A stretch of DNA of 58,893 bases from Candidatus Aquicultor sp. (GTDB taxonomy: Bacteria; Actinomycetota; Aquicultoria; Aquicultorales; Aquicultoraceae). A model generated the notes under the pieces. The model was not told the DNA's origin. It searched no databases and saw nothing but the letters and a program-made list of their open reading frames with translations. Of this stretch, positions 7,789-16,215 are shown one piece after another; positions within the stretch are counted from its first letter, which is position 1, and every line of letters starts with the position of its first letter. The position numbers and the translations under genes are program-made. The DNA is taken from positions 1 to 58,893 of the forward strand of contig DASXVE010000032.1 in NCBI GenBank assembly GCA_036504445.1, in the 5' to 3' direction.

Positions 7789-9471
7789 AACGGCGGTAAG
7801 AATAACCGCCAGATATAGGTAGGGTAAGAATGTGCCGTAATGGGCGAAGAAGCTGGGTCGGCTTGCGAAGTTTATCGCGCTTCGCAAGACTTCCTGGCGA
7901 TTGATGGCAGTGCGGGCGATTACGTGACCGTTCTGGTCGATAAAGCCGGATAAACCGGTATTGGCGGCTTGCACGACCGGGACACCATACTCGATAGCAC
8001 GCATGCGCGCTATTTGGAAGTGCTGCTCAAGAGCCGCTGTTTTTCCGAACCAACCATCGTTCGTAATGACGACAATCATGCGGGCGCCGTTTTCAACCAT
8101 TCTGCCGACCAGGCGCGAATCCGCCGATTCAAAGCAGAGAATAGTTGAAAACTTGCCGAGACGTTGTACCCGATTTGGATACCCTTTCGGCCTTACAGTC
8201 CTGGAAATATCAAAGGTCACGAAGCGCGTGCCGGGTGTTTTATCATCGACCAGGTCGGCCATATCGTTGATGCGCTCGATAAAGCCTCGCAGCGGCATAT
8301 ACTCGCCAAACGGTACGAGATGAGTCTTCTGGTAACTCTGGTAATCCTTCTTTTTATCTGTTGCGTCGACAAAGATGGCGTTGTTGAATATCCGCTGCTG
8401 CTCGTCCTGGCTCATACCGCCAAAAATAAACGACGCGTTGTTCTGGGTTATCAAATCAGTCATAGCGCTAATATAGGGTTTCTGATCTTCGATATACGAG
8501 ATAAACACGCTCTCGGGCCAGATTAGAAGATCCGGCCCCGCCGGCCAGGTTCGCAGCGCCCGATCGGTCATAGTCCGGTAGCGCGACTTAATCAGACTGT
8601 CGTTTGCGACGTTATGTTTAACGCTTTGCGGGATACTCGGTTGAACGAGCGTCACTTTGATGGCAGTGCGCACGTCCTGCTGCGCTGCCGGCGCTCGAAG
8701 GAACCCGAGGACAATCAGGGAGAGCACCGCGACGCCGATGCAAATCTGAGAGGCGTTGCGCGCCCTCTTGGCCGTGCGTCGGCTTATGCGGCTTGCAAAT
8801 ATCCCGTCGTGGTCACCATCGGTTAATCCATCGGTTAATAATTCAATGTGCTGCTCGATACTACCCGGCTGTACTTCAACCATAATTTCGACTTCATTCA
8901 TCTTGATTGTGGAAAGCTTTTTGCGCACGCGGTATGAACGCAGGGTTTGAACGGCTCGAAGCAGCGCCAGATTAACGAAGACGATGGCGGCGCTGACACC
9001 CGGCTCACCGATGTATGACGCGAGCAGTGAAACCCTGAAACCGGCGGTCGTTGCGCCGAGGTTCGCCCAGGCGAATCCCAGCGGCCCGAGCGCGCGCCCG
9101 TATTCTGTAAGCGCCCACAATGCCGGCAGGAGTAAAAACGGCAGCATACTTTTACCGCGCTCAAAAACAAGCTTCGCCCCCAACGAAAACAACCCGATCC
9201 AGACCGCCAGAAATACGCTCAAGGCAAACCATGCGATAAAACCAAAAACTTGAATCCAGTAGAGAACAGCCGCATAGAAAACAATCCCGCAGATAAGTCC
9301 GAGTAGCGGTGCGTGCTTAACATTGCTCCGATCTATCGCAAAAAGAAGTGGAATAAGTCCGATCCAGACAAGCACGGTTATTGAGGAATGCGGAAACGCG
9401 AGCGCGAGCAGTACGCCGGATAAACCCGCCAGTAGATAGCTTTTAAGCATGTTTCTGCCAATAGATTTCAA
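7762..9471 (-). CDS. lnt: Apolipoprotein N-acyltransferase
   Basis: This 569-residue integral membrane enzyme transfers a third acyl chain to the N-terminal Cys of lipoproteins. The N-terminal part has about six membrane helices (roughly 12-180). The C-terminal nitrilase-like domain has the full catalytic triad: E320 (WPES), K382 (KTHLVPFGEYMP) and C446 (LCFESAD). A final TM helix is near the C-terminus. A charged insert of about 60 residues (185-240) separates the membrane bundle from the nitrilase domain and is longer than in E. coli Lnt. Several lipobox proteins in this window are plausible substrates. It is downstream of tsaD on the same strand with a 76-nt gap. No strong ribosome site is seen. 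Confidence 0.95.
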   Translation of the reverse strand: MKSIGRNMLKSYLLAGLSGVLLALAFPHSSITVLVWIGLIPLLFAIDRSNVKHAPLLGLICGIVFYAAVLYWIQVFGFIAWFALSVFLAVWIGLFSLGAKLVFERGKSMLPFLLLPALWALTEYGRALGPLGFAWANLGATTAGFRVSLLASYIGEPGVSAAIVFVNLALLRAVQTLRSYRVRKKLSTIKMNEVEIMVEVQPGSIEQHIELLTDGLTDGDHDGIFASRISRRTAKRARNASQICIGVAVLSLIVLGFLRAPAAQQDVRTAIKVTLVQPSIPQSVKHNVANDSLIKSRYRTMTDRALRTWPAGPDLLIWPESVFISYIEDQKPYISAMTDLITQNNASFIFGGMSQDEQQRIFNNAIFVDATDKKKDYQSYQKTHLVPFGEYMPLRGFIERINDMADLVDDKTPGTRFVTFDISRTVRPKGYPNRVQRLGKFSTILCFESADSRLVGRMVENGARMIVVITNDGWFGKTAALEQHFQIARMRAIEYGVPVVQAANTGLSGFIDQNGHVIARTAINRQEVLRSAINFASRPSFFAHYGTFLPYLYLAVILTAVLYRRTNSV

Positions 9472-9547
9472 ATCGGTCGACCTACAAAAATAAGATTTCT
9501 ACAAGGAGCGTAGCAGGTATGAACTGCGAGGTCCAGGTATGAGCACA

Positions 9548-10579
9548 TCACATTTCAATAGGTTGGCCTAAATGTAAATTGGGGACCGGGTTCGCTGCCA
9601 GCGAGATGCGCTCACCGTCTAGAAATCTGCGATAGCCGGCAGCGGCTACCATGATCGCATTGTCGGTGCAAAGATACGCATGCGGATAATAAAGTTGAAG
9701 CCCTTCTCCTTTTGTTGCCCGGATCATGCGCTCGCGAAGGTAGCTGTTTGCCGCAACGCCGCCGGCTAAAACCACCTTATCAACGCCTTTATCTCTGGCT
9801 GCAAGCATGGTTTTTGAGACAAGCACATCCGCAATCGCCGCTTGGAAACTTGCCGCCAGATCGGGTAAGGGAATCTCGTGCGTTTCACGGCCGAGCTTCG
9901 CCACGTAATTCAGCACGGCGGTTTTCAAGCCGCTCAAACTGAAATTGAATTCGCCCTTTCTCATCATGGCCCGCGGGAACGGGATAGCCGCCGGGTTACC
10001 GTCCTTTGCAAGGTTGTCGATAATCGGGCCGCCCGGGTAACCGAGCCCTAGAAATGAAGCGACCTTGTCATACGCTTCACCGACAGCATCATCGAGCGTC
10101 TGCCCCATAATCTCATAGCTGCCGTAATCCTTCATGTGAACCAGCATTGTATGCCCGCCCGAAATAATGAGGGCAAGGAGCGGGGGCTTGAGTTCCGGGT
10201 GATCGATAAAATTCGCGTAGATATGCCCTTCGAGGTGATTGACGCCTACGAGCGGCAGGCCTTTTACGTATGAAATTGCCTTCGCGGTACCCAACCCCAT
10301 AAGCAGCGCGCCTACAAGCCCCGGGCCGACTGTCACTGCGACAGCGCTCAGGTCTTCATACGTTAAGCCCGACTCAACCATCACCTCATCTAGCACCGGG
10401 TTAATAACCTCAAGGTGCTTGCGCGAAGCGATTTCCGGCACAACGCCGCCAAATTTTTGATGGAACTCGATTTGCGAGGCAACAACACTCGATACAACCT
10501 CGCGGCCGTTTCGTAGGATCGCGGCCGCGGTTTCATCGCATGATGTCTCGATACCAAGAATATAGATGTCGGTCTGCAT
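9548..10579 (-). CDS. tsaD: tRNA N6-adenosine threonylcarbamoyltransferase TsaD
   Basis: This 343-residue protein transfers threonylcarbamoyl from TC-AMP to A37 of ANN-decoding tRNAs, acting with TsaB and TsaE. It is an ASKHA-fold metalloenzyme. The metal-binding His pair is visible in VNHLEGH (H115, H119), the N-terminal ETSCDETAAA matches the family, and the C-terminal CTDNAIMVAAAG motif is intact. It lies in the cluster tsaE-tsaB-rimI-tsaD with 1-4 nt between genes, so the t6A machinery is co-expressed; the TC-AMP synthase (TsaC/Sua5) is not in this window. The length is normal and no abnormality is seen. Confidence 0.98.
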   Translation of the reverse strand: MQTDIYILGIETSCDETAAAILRNGREVVSSVVASQIEFHQKFGGVVPEIASRKHLEVINPVLDEVMVESGLTYEDLSAVAVTVGPGLVGALLMGLGTAKAISYVKGLPLVGVNHLEGHIYANFIDHPELKPPLLALIISGGHTMLVHMKDYGSYEIMGQTLDDAVGEAYDKVASFLGLGYPGGPIIDNLAKDGNPAAIPFPRAMMRKGEFNFSLSGLKTAVLNYVAKLGRETHEIPLPDLAASFQAAIADVLVSKTMLAARDKGVDKVVLAGGVAANSYLRERMIRATKGEGLQLYYPHAYLCTDNAIMVAAAGYRRFLDGERISLAANPVPNLHLGQPIEM

Positions 10580-10580
10580 A

Positions 10581-11093
10581 TTATTCGTTCGCTATTTCCC
10601 TTCCGATCTCGCTGAAGAGGTTTTCATAATAGTCGCTTGTGACATCACCGGTCCAGAAAATGAGTGCATCCTCATTGTTGTCCGTGTAATATCCCTTGCG
10701 CAGACCCTTCATCCTAAATCCGAATTTAATATACAAGTGCTGAGCCCTCGTGTTCGATTTTCGCACCTCAAGCGTTACCTGTTTAGTCCCTTTAATCTTG
10801 GCGATATCTATCGCCGTCAGTAACAACCGGCTTCCGATATGCCTGTTTTGAAAGACATTATCTACGGCAATGTTGGTTATGTGGGCTTCATCCAGCACAT
10901 GGTACATGCACACGAACCCGACGACCCGTTCTCCATATTCGGCGACAAAACACTCGTTGTGGTGGCTTCCGATTAGTTCTCTTTGAAACGTCAGCTTGCT
11001 CCAGGGAGCAGACTGCGATCTTCTCTCTATATCATAAACCTGATCGACATCCGCCATAGTCATGCGCCGGATATCCGGTTTCATTGTAAGCAT
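10581..11093 (-). CDS. rimI: Ribosomal-protein-S18-alanine N-acetyltransferase-like GNAT
   Basis: This 170-residue single-domain GNAT acetyltransferase carries the RimI features IRRMTMADVDQVYDIE near the start, TNIAVDNVFQNRHIGSRLL (acetyl-CoA pyrophosphate loop, R/Q-x-x-G-x-G/S type) and EVRKSNTRAQHLYIKFGF. Classical RimI acetylates the N-terminus of ribosomal protein S18. Its position between tsaB and tsaD is the common bacterial arrangement and supports the name. The start at 11093 is preceded by GGGGGTG and sits 4 nt after the tsaB stop; a second ATG is three codons in. Substrate specificity is inferred from family and context. Confidence 0.9.
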   Translation of the reverse strand: MLTMKPDIRRMTMADVDQVYDIERRSQSAPWSKLTFQRELIGSHHNECFVAEYGERVVGFVCMYHVLDEAHITNIAVDNVFQNRHIGSRLLLTAIDIAKIKGTKQVTLEVRKSNTRAQHLYIKFGFRMKGLRKGYYTDNNEDALIFWTGDVTSDYYENLFSEIGREIANE

Positions 11094-11097
11094 TATT

Positions 11098-11805
11098 TCA
11101 CCCCCGGTGACGTTGTTCCCACATCTCCTCGGCCTGTGACAACCTTACGTAAATCGGTGCGAGCTGGTATAACTCGTCGTATTCTCGGCGCTCGAGTCTG
11201 GGCCACGCCAGGTGGATTAAATCCGAAGCCCGGGGCCACCAGTTTTCCTCAGGCGCAAATTCTACTCTTCCATCCAATATCTCTGAAAAGACATGCGCAT
11301 ACAGCTTGACGGCATCGCCGGCAAAAACTATATGTTCGTACCCTTCGGCAACGAAAAGTTGCACAAGCTCCTCAGGGTTGGCGGACTTGAAGTCCTCAAG
11401 ACGCATAACATGCGCTGCTTTTGAACAATAGCGTGCCGTATATACTTCGCCCCGTTTAGCATCGATGATCGGTGCGATGAGTGCTCTTTCGGTTATGTTG
11501 CGATAAGCTATAGCGTCGAGACTCGGTATGCCCACAATCGGCGCTTCAAGCATCTGTGCGAGCGATCGTGCAATTACCATGCCTATTCTCAAGCCCGTAT
11601 ACGAGCCGGGGCCACTACCGATAACAACCGCCTCGACATCATTGATCCGGTACTCATGCTTCTTCAGCAAACCATCCAACAGCGGCAGCAATTGCGCCAT
11701 GTGGCCGCGCGGCATCCACAGGTTTATCTCATCGATTATTATATTATCATCGCTGATGGCCGCGGTTAGTACCGGGCTCGATGTATCAAACGCAAGAACA
11801 AGCAC
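11098..11805 (-). CDS. tsaB: t6A modification protein TsaB
   Basis: This protein of about 235 residues is an ASKHA-fold partner of TsaD required for threonylcarbamoyl transfer; it lacks its own catalysis. The GTG start at 11805 was chosen because it gives the family N-terminus VLVLAFDTSSP, has CAGGAG 6 nt upstream and follows the tsaE stop by 1 nt. A longer in-frame reading to 11853 would overlap tsaE. Family motifs GSGPGSYTGLRIGMVIARSLA and DAKRGEVY are present. The C-terminal half is variable, as usual. It is translationally coupled within tsaE-tsaB-rimI-tsaD. Confidence 0.95.
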   Translation of the reverse strand: MLVLAFDTSSPVLTAAISDDNIIIDEINLWMPRGHMAQLLPLLDGLLKKHEYRINDVEAVVIGSGPGSYTGLRIGMVIARSLAQMLEAPIVGIPSLDAIAYRNITERALIAPIIDAKRGEVYTARYCSKAAHVMRLEDFKSANPEELVQLFVAEGYEHIVFAGDAVKLYAHVFSEILDGRVEFAPEENWWPRASDLIHLAWPRLERREYDELYQLAPIYVRLSQAEEMWEQRHRG

Positions 11806-11806
11806 G

Positions 11807-12280
11807 TTATTCTCCTGATAACCATTTCTCGACCCTCGTCTGCCACGAAGCACCGTGCGGCGCTATTTCTATCCGGCGAAACGATTCATCGACAAGCCGC
11901 AACATCCTAACATCAACATGGATGTCCGGCATGAGTTCTTCAACTTTATCTCCCCACTCGACCACCGACACGCCGTCACCGTAAAAATACTCATCGACGC
12001 CAAGCGCATCGAGCTCATTCGGGTCGGAGAGCCGGTACACATCGAAGTGGTAGAGCGGCAGTCGTCCGCTATACTCCTTAATAATGGTAAACGTTGGGCT
12101 TGTCACCGGCTCGGATATGCTAAGCCCTTCAGCCAGGCCTTTCGTGAATACGGTTTTACCCGCGCCCAGGTCACCGCTTAAACTTATCACATCTCCTTCA
12201 GATAACATGGGAGCCAGCTTTCGCGCCAACTCCCAAGTCTCCTCAGGTGAATGCGAAATAACTGCAAATATATCGCTCAC
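11807..12280 (-). CDS. tsaE: t6A modification ATPase TsaE
   Basis: This 157-residue P-loop ATPase binds the TsaB-TsaD complex and resets it between catalytic cycles. The Walker A motif GDLGAGKT is at 36-43, followed by FTKGLAEGL. The family's SPTFTIIKEY and HFDVYRL segments are intact. The start is GTG, one nt after the stop of the upstream uracil-DNA glycosylase gene, so translation is probably coupled. The protein length matches the family. Together with tsaB and tsaD it supplies all subunits of the bacterial transfer complex. Confidence 0.96.
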   Translation of the reverse strand: MSDIFAVISHSPEETWELARKLAPMLSEGDVISLSGDLGAGKTVFTKGLAEGLSISEPVTSPTFTIIKEYSGRLPLYHFDVYRLSDPNELDALGVDEYFYGDGVSVVEWGDKVEELMPDIHVDVRMLRLVDESFRRIEIAPHGASWQTRVEKWLSGE

Positions 12281-12281
12281 G

Positions 12282-12896
12282 TTAGAATAGCCCCATTTGC
12301 TCTGCTTCGGCCTTCTCTTCTACGGCTTCGGCTACCTTAGGCTTCTCTTCGAGATATTCCTTAAGCTTGATAAAATCCTCTTGAAGCGGTACCAGATTCG
12401 CACGCGAGTGAAGCGCCGCCGCCGGATGATAGATAGGCACGACAAAATAGCCGTCTTTCTGAAATTTTTGCCCATGAACCTTGCCCATCGAAACATCTTT
12501 TACCCCGAGCATAACAGCGGACGCAAAACGCCCGAGCGTTGCAATTACCTTCGGTTGGATTATCCCCAGCTGTTTAAATAAATATGTGCCCGTACAGACT
12601 TCGATTTCTTCAGGCTTAGGATCGCGGTTCTGAGGCGGACGACATTTTACCACATTGGTTATGTAAACATCCTCTCGTTCCAGACCGATTGACTGAAGAA
12701 GCTGTGTTAATAGTTTGCCTGCCGCACCGCAAAACGGAATACCGTTTTTATCTTCATAAAAACCCGGACCTTCACCGATAAATACAATACCGGCGTTCGA
12801 GTTGCCGTCACCGAATACAACCCGGCTACGACCTTGTTCTGCTAGCGGGCATAGTGTACACCCAACAGCCGACTCCGTAATGGTTTGAAGCTCCAT
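12282..12896 (-). CDS. Uracil-DNA glycosylase, family 4 ([4Fe-4S])
   Basis: This 204-residue base-excision repair enzyme removes uracil from DNA. The four cluster Cys of the family are present: C13 and C16 (CTLC), C85 (NVVKCRPP) and C101 (EEIEVC). The active-site segment GEGPGFYEDKNGIPFCGAAG and the His motif YHPAA near residue 157 are intact. This is the family common in thermophiles and in many anaerobes and Actinobacteria. A Glu/Ala-rich C-terminal tail (about 185-204) is extra. It lies directly upstream of tsaE with a 1-nt gap and downstream of the FmdB-like gene with 8 nt, suggesting one operon. Confidence 0.95.
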   Translation of the reverse strand: MELQTITESAVGCTLCPLAEQGRSRVVFGDGNSNAGIVFIGEGPGFYEDKNGIPFCGAAGKLLTQLLQSIGLEREDVYITNVVKCRPPQNRDPKPEEIEVCTGTYLFKQLGIIQPKVIATLGRFASAVMLGVKDVSMGKVHGQKFQKDGYFVVPIYHPAAALHSRANLVPLQEDFIKLKEYLEEKPKVAEAVEEKAEAEQMGLF

Positions 12897-12904
12897 AATA
12901 TCAC

Positions 12905-13117
12905 CTACCTACCGCATGTACTGCAATTGTTGCCGGTGCAACTACTGCAGCCGCTACTAGAAGTTTTGCCGCTTGAACTGAAACCGAATGTTGAAAACAA
13001 TTTTGACACATCATCGCTGCCACACCTATCGCATGTGGGATTTTGCCCGTTTGTCTGCAAAACCAGCTTCTCGAACTTCGACCCACATGAATTACATTTA
13101 AACTCATACAAAGGCAT
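12905..13117 (-). CDS. FmdB-family zinc-ribbon protein
   Basis: This 70-residue protein starts at MPLYEFKC, the usual family N-terminus; a 6-codon upstream extension is unlikely. The zinc ribbon is C8-x2-C11 and C29-x2-C32. It continues with the family's KLFSTFGF segment, then a Ser/Gly/Cys tail with two more CxxC pairs (57/60 and 65/68), which could bind a second metal. FmdB-type proteins were named for a putative regulator of formamidase and amidase genes, but their function remains unclear. It probably heads the operon running through the glycosylase into tsaE. Confidence 0.93.
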   Translation of the reverse strand: MPLYEFKCNSCGSKFEKLVLQTNGQNPTCDRCGSDDVSKLFSTFGFSSSGKTSSSGCSSCTGNNCSTCGR

Positions 13118-13338
13118 TTCAATCACCAAATACACTGTAGAATTGATATACAGATTTTATCAATTCTCAGTGAATTCGCATAGCATGCGGTTCTAGCAGC
13201 CATACTCAAGGATAAATCTGCATATTAGCTATAATGAGCAGGAATTACTGGACCGATACTATAGCAAGACATCTTACAGCATTGCATATTTCAAACAAAT
13301 ATTATAAATGCCCTAGACACTATAGGAGGAATTGACAC

Positions 13339-13452
13339 ATGAACTGTTGGAAATTTAAAAAATGCGGCAGTACCGTCCAGGGTACGTTTGCGCAAAAGCT
13401 TGTCAACTTTATGGATTGCGAATTTTACAAAAAATACACGCTTAAATTATAG
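13339..13452 (+). CDS. 37-residue Cys mini-protein, two-CW-like start
   Basis: This short gene starts with ATG preceded by TAGGAGGAATT at ideal spacing, which is the main evidence for it. The product begins MNCWKFKKCG, closely resembling the N-terminus of proteins with the so-called two-CW domain (N-C-W-E-F-x-K-C-G), which normally continue with further Cys. Here only one more Cys (C27) follows and the protein ends LKL. It may be a truncated relative or a distinct short peptide. It is monocistronic, on the strand opposite to its neighbours, and is followed by a hairpin with a T run at 13480-13507. Confidence 0.6.
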   Translation: MNCWKFKKCGSTVQGTFAQKLVNFMDCEFYKKYTLKL

Positions 13453-13479
13453 TGGTTATGCGCTACCGTGCATTAAAGT

Positions 13480-13507
13480 AAGCGGTCTTATTAAAAGCCG
13501 CTTTTCT
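13480..13507 (+). terminator. Terminator of the 37-residue gene
   Basis: AAGCGG pairs with CCGCTT (13480-13485, 13498-13503), followed by TTC. The position 28 nt after the small gene's stop supports that gene being real. The hairpin may also serve the convergent gene. Confidence 0.6.
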
Positions 13508-13516
13508 ATTACTCGA

Positions 13517-13942
13517 TTAATCGCGCTCCCAGCTTACCCGCACGAATTCCTCATCTTTCGGCCACTGGATAGCTAGATTGCCGTTAAACGCCTTTTCAAA
13601 CTCTTTACCGATGCGTTCTGCAAGATGCGTATCGGTGGTTTGAACGGTTATCATACTATCACTGCTACTGACATTATAGACTCTGGCGGCGACATTGCGG
13701 TGAACCTGCTGATCGGCGACGTTATTGATAAGATTCAGGGCTTCTGCTTGGTGATCTTTTAAAAACCTGCCCTTAAGCGTCACAACGCCATCAATCCGCT
13801 TCTTTTCAATGCGTTGGTGTCCCGGGCAGAGAGTTACTTCCGCCTGTCCGGCCCGGGCAAGCCGTTCGTGCTCTCCATCATCGTAAAACCATTTCTGACC
13901 ATCATAGACTGCCATACATTTGGGACAAATAAGCATACCCAT
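13517..13942 (-). CDS. Zinc-binding-like protein, BCAM0308-type
   Basis: This 141-residue protein begins MGMLICPKCMAVYDGQKW; the ATG at 13942 is chosen because GAGGAGG lies 8 nt upstream. C6-x2-C9 plus a later C-P-G-H (about residue 40) could form a zinc knuckle. The middle and C-terminal part (about 50-140) has an alternating helix/strand pattern with VTLKGRFLKDH and ITVQTTDTHLAERIGKEFEKAF. This overall look resembles the BCAM0308/NMD3-like group of uncharacterised proteins, which I give only tentatively. It is upstream of the FmdB gene on the same strand but about 400 nt away, so it is probably a separate unit. Confidence 0.7.
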   Translation of the reverse strand: MGMLICPKCMAVYDGQKWFYDDGEHERLARAGQAEVTLCPGHQRIEKKRIDGVVTLKGRFLKDHQAEALNLINNVADQQVHRNVAARVYNVSSSDSMITVQTTDTHLAERIGKEFEKAFNGNLAIQWPKDEEFVRVSWERD

Positions 13943-14044
13943 ACATGCAACCTCCTCTGTCGTGGAGCACACCTCTAAGGTATATCCGCGACTTAGAATT
14001 TCGCTTATGTATACTTATTCCACATTTTTGGCAGAATACCGATG

Positions 14045-14584
14045 CTACTCGGCAACACTTAGCTTAAATGTAAGCTCTTTGTCCCTTAGGTCATTTGCGG
14101 TGATATTTGCGGTAACAGTGTAGGTTCCGGGCTTGAGCGGCCGCTCAAGCGAACCTGTGCCCGGCCATTCAGCCTCATACGAGACACTTTTGCCCGGCCC
14201 CAGGCGCACGGTCTCGATCATCTGCGAGAACATCTTGCCGGCCGACCAGCGCCATACGTTGCGACCTTCTTTCTCTTTTATAAGAAGATCATATTTCTGC
14301 CCGGTATTAAAGGTGAGTTCGCGAACCTGTGAAGCGGTATTCAGCACGTTCAGCGTAACCTTGAGCCTCTGGCCGGGACGTACATTCTCTGACGAAATTT
14401 TTGCGGAGACTTTGATATCGGCTACCATCACGGTCGAATTATCCCCATCTTGAACGCCCACCGTTCCGGAAGCGGAGGTCGGTTTTGAAGCCGAGGGGTT
14501 GTCCGCCTTGTTTTGCGCTGTGCACGATACGAGAAGAAGTCCGATAACGATGACAGCAAAGCAGAAAATCCTAGGCCTAGGCAT
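14045..14584 (-). CDS. Lipoprotein with BsuPI-like domain
   Basis: This 179-residue protein has a lipoprotein signal ending LLLVSC, so Cys21 would be lipidated and the protein anchored on the outer face of the membrane. After a Ser/Thr/Asn linker, residues about 55-178 match the BsuPI (intracellular proteinase inhibitor) beta-sandwich: a strand LKVTLNVLNTASQ, then LTFNTGQKYDLLI, WRWSAGKMFSQ and a C-terminal PGTYTVTANITA. The fold is widespread in secreted proteins and inhibition of a protease is not implied. The AGGGAG ribosome site lies within 5 nt of the ATG, 3 nt after the alr stop, indicating co-transcription with alr. Confidence 0.88.
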   Translation of the reverse strand: MPRPRIFCFAVIVIGLLLVSCTAQNKADNPSASKPTSASGTVGVQDGDNSTVMVADIKVSAKISSENVRPGQRLKVTLNVLNTASQVRELTFNTGQKYDLLIKEKEGRNVWRWSAGKMFSQMIETVRLGPGKSVSYEAEWPGTGSLERPLKPGTYTVTANITANDLRDKELTFKLSVAE

Positions 14585-14587
14585 CTT

Positions 14588-15709
14588 TTACTCCCTATAT
14601 TCCCTCGGTACGCGCGAGTTTATCATGCAAACGATTTCGTAATTGATTGTACCGAGGATAGATGCGAGCTCATCCGCACTTATCTCATCATCTCCCTGGC
14701 GACCGATTAATACTGCTTCATCATCGACGGACACCGCCGTGTTTTCGCCGAAATCAACCATGAATTGATCCATGCAAATATTTCCGACAGCGGGATACCT
14801 GCGGCCGCCGACGAGAACATCCGCTTTATCCGAGAGAAGTCGGGTATAGCCGTCGCCGTAGCCGGCAGGTATGGTGCCGATTGTTGTATCCTGCGACGCC
14901 CGGAATATGCGCCCATAGCTGACGCCTGTTCCCGCTTTTACGTTTTTCACAAAGGAGAGCCGGCTCTTAAGAGAAAGCGACGGTCGAAGATCAACCTTCC
15001 CCTTGGTAGCTTCCGAGGGATGAAGCCCGTAGAGAGAAATTCCGATTCGCACCATATCCAGGTGCGATTGCAGATGCAAATACACGCCTGCGCTGTTTGC
15101 GGCATGTCGCACCGGTGGGCATAATCCCTCGTTTTTCAATGCATGAACAAGCGGCATGAACTGCGCGAGTTGAAAATTCGTGTAGGTGCTGCGCGGGTTG
15201 TCCGCTTCGGCGAAATGCGTGAAGATGCCCTCGACCTCCAACCCGGGTAGTGAGTTCACATGGCGAAGAAACTCCGCCACCCGCTCCGGCACCAAGCCGA
15301 TACGATTCATGCCGGTATCAACCTTGACGTGAACCTTAACTCGTTTTCCCTGTTGCGTCGCCTCATCGGAAAGTGTATGGGAAGCTTTCTCCGAGCACAC
15401 GGTTGCCGTTAAACCATGTTCGACGATTAACGGAGCCGCCGCGGTTGCGCTCTCGGATAACACAAGAATCGGTTGGGTAATTCCTGCTTCCCTGAGCGCC
15501 ACGCCTTCCTCGGGAATGGCGACGCCGAGCGACGACGCACCGGCTTCGATGGCCGCTTTGGCTACGGGTACCGCTCCGTGTCCATAGCCGTTGGCCTTGA
15601 CGATCGCCATTATGGCAACATTAGCGCCGATAACCTTCTTTGCTTCCCGTATGTTGTGCTTAATTGCCGAGAGATCAATCTCAGCCCATAAAGGCCTTGT
15701 ATTCATCAC
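14588..15709 (-). CDS. alr: Alanine racemase
   Basis: This 373-residue PLP enzyme interconverts L- and D-alanine for peptidoglycan. The PLP lysine is K38 in MAIVKANGYGHG. The catalytic Tyr on the opposite face lies in TGVSYGRIF, and VGNICMDQFMVD gives the conserved active-site strand. The starts GTG (15709) and ATG (15706) are adjacent; the AGGTGG site favours the GTG. It sits in the actinobacterial order acpS-nnr-(CBS)-alr ahead of the tsaE cluster. A BsuPI lipoprotein follows by 3 nt. A second, different PLP racemase is at 29143-30183. Confidence 0.97.
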   Translation of the reverse strand: MMNTRPLWAEIDLSAIKHNIREAKKVIGANVAIMAIVKANGYGHGAVPVAKAAIEAGASSLGVAIPEEGVALREAGITQPILVLSESATAAAPLIVEHGLTATVCSEKASHTLSDEATQQGKRVKVHVKVDTGMNRIGLVPERVAEFLRHVNSLPGLEVEGIFTHFAEADNPRSTYTNFQLAQFMPLVHALKNEGLCPPVRHAANSAGVYLHLQSHLDMVRIGISLYGLHPSEATKGKVDLRPSLSLKSRLSFVKNVKAGTGVSYGRIFRASQDTTIGTIPAGYGDGYTRLLSDKADVLVGGRRYPAVGNICMDQFMVDFGENTAVSVDDEAVLIGRQGDDEISADELASILGTINYEIVCMINSRVPREYRE

Positions 15710-15723
15710 GTTGTTATACCCAC

Positions 15724-16191
15724 CTATTGCTTACTTATAGCTCGCACCAGATCACCCTTTGTAATTATGCCAACCAGCTTGCCGTCCGACATTACGGGTG
15801 CGCGACTTATATCTTGCTCGACCATAAGGGTCGCGATATCTTCTACAGTATCATCTTCGCCGATAGTTACAACCTCTGTCGACATTACATCGCCGACTTT
15901 AGCCCCTACCGCTTTTTTAAACTCCTCTTCAAACCTTTGCATGCTCGATGGCAGGTAGATGTACCCGTCCAGCAATTGGATAAACGTCGGAAAGTGCAGG
16001 CGCACATCCTGCATAATCAAATCACTCTCGCTAACCATCCCAACAAGACGGTCTTCATTGTCGACTACGGGAGCACCGCTGATTCCCTTCGCGCTTAAGA
16101 TGCCTGCAGCTTCCTTAACCGTCATATCCGGTGTGAAGACAACAATTTCTTTGCTCATAATATCTCGCGCTCTCAACTTCAATTGCGCCAT
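15724..16191 (-). CDS. Tandem CBS-domain protein
   Basis: This 155-residue protein consists of two CBS modules (about 8-60 and 92-152). The first starts ARDIMSKEIVVFTPDMTVKEAAG and the second starts VGDVMSTEVVTIGEDDTVED. Both have the GAPVVD/RAPVM-D..L-VGIIT nucleotide-site pattern. Such stand-alone Bateman modules bind adenosine nucleotides and act as energy sensors or regulators of a partner; no partner is fused here. The gene lies between nnr (24 nt) and alr (14 nt), so it is very likely co-transcribed. Its regulatory target is unknown. Confidence 0.93.
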   Translation of the reverse strand: MAQLKLRARDIMSKEIVVFTPDMTVKEAAGILSAKGISGAPVVDNEDRLVGMVSESDLIMQDVRLHFPTFIQLLDGYIYLPSSMQRFEEEFKKAVGAKVGDVMSTEVVTIGEDDTVEDIATLMVEQDISRAPVMSDGKLVGIITKGDLVRAISKQ

Positions 16192-16215
16192 TTCTCACTT
16201 CTCACTTTCTCTAAC

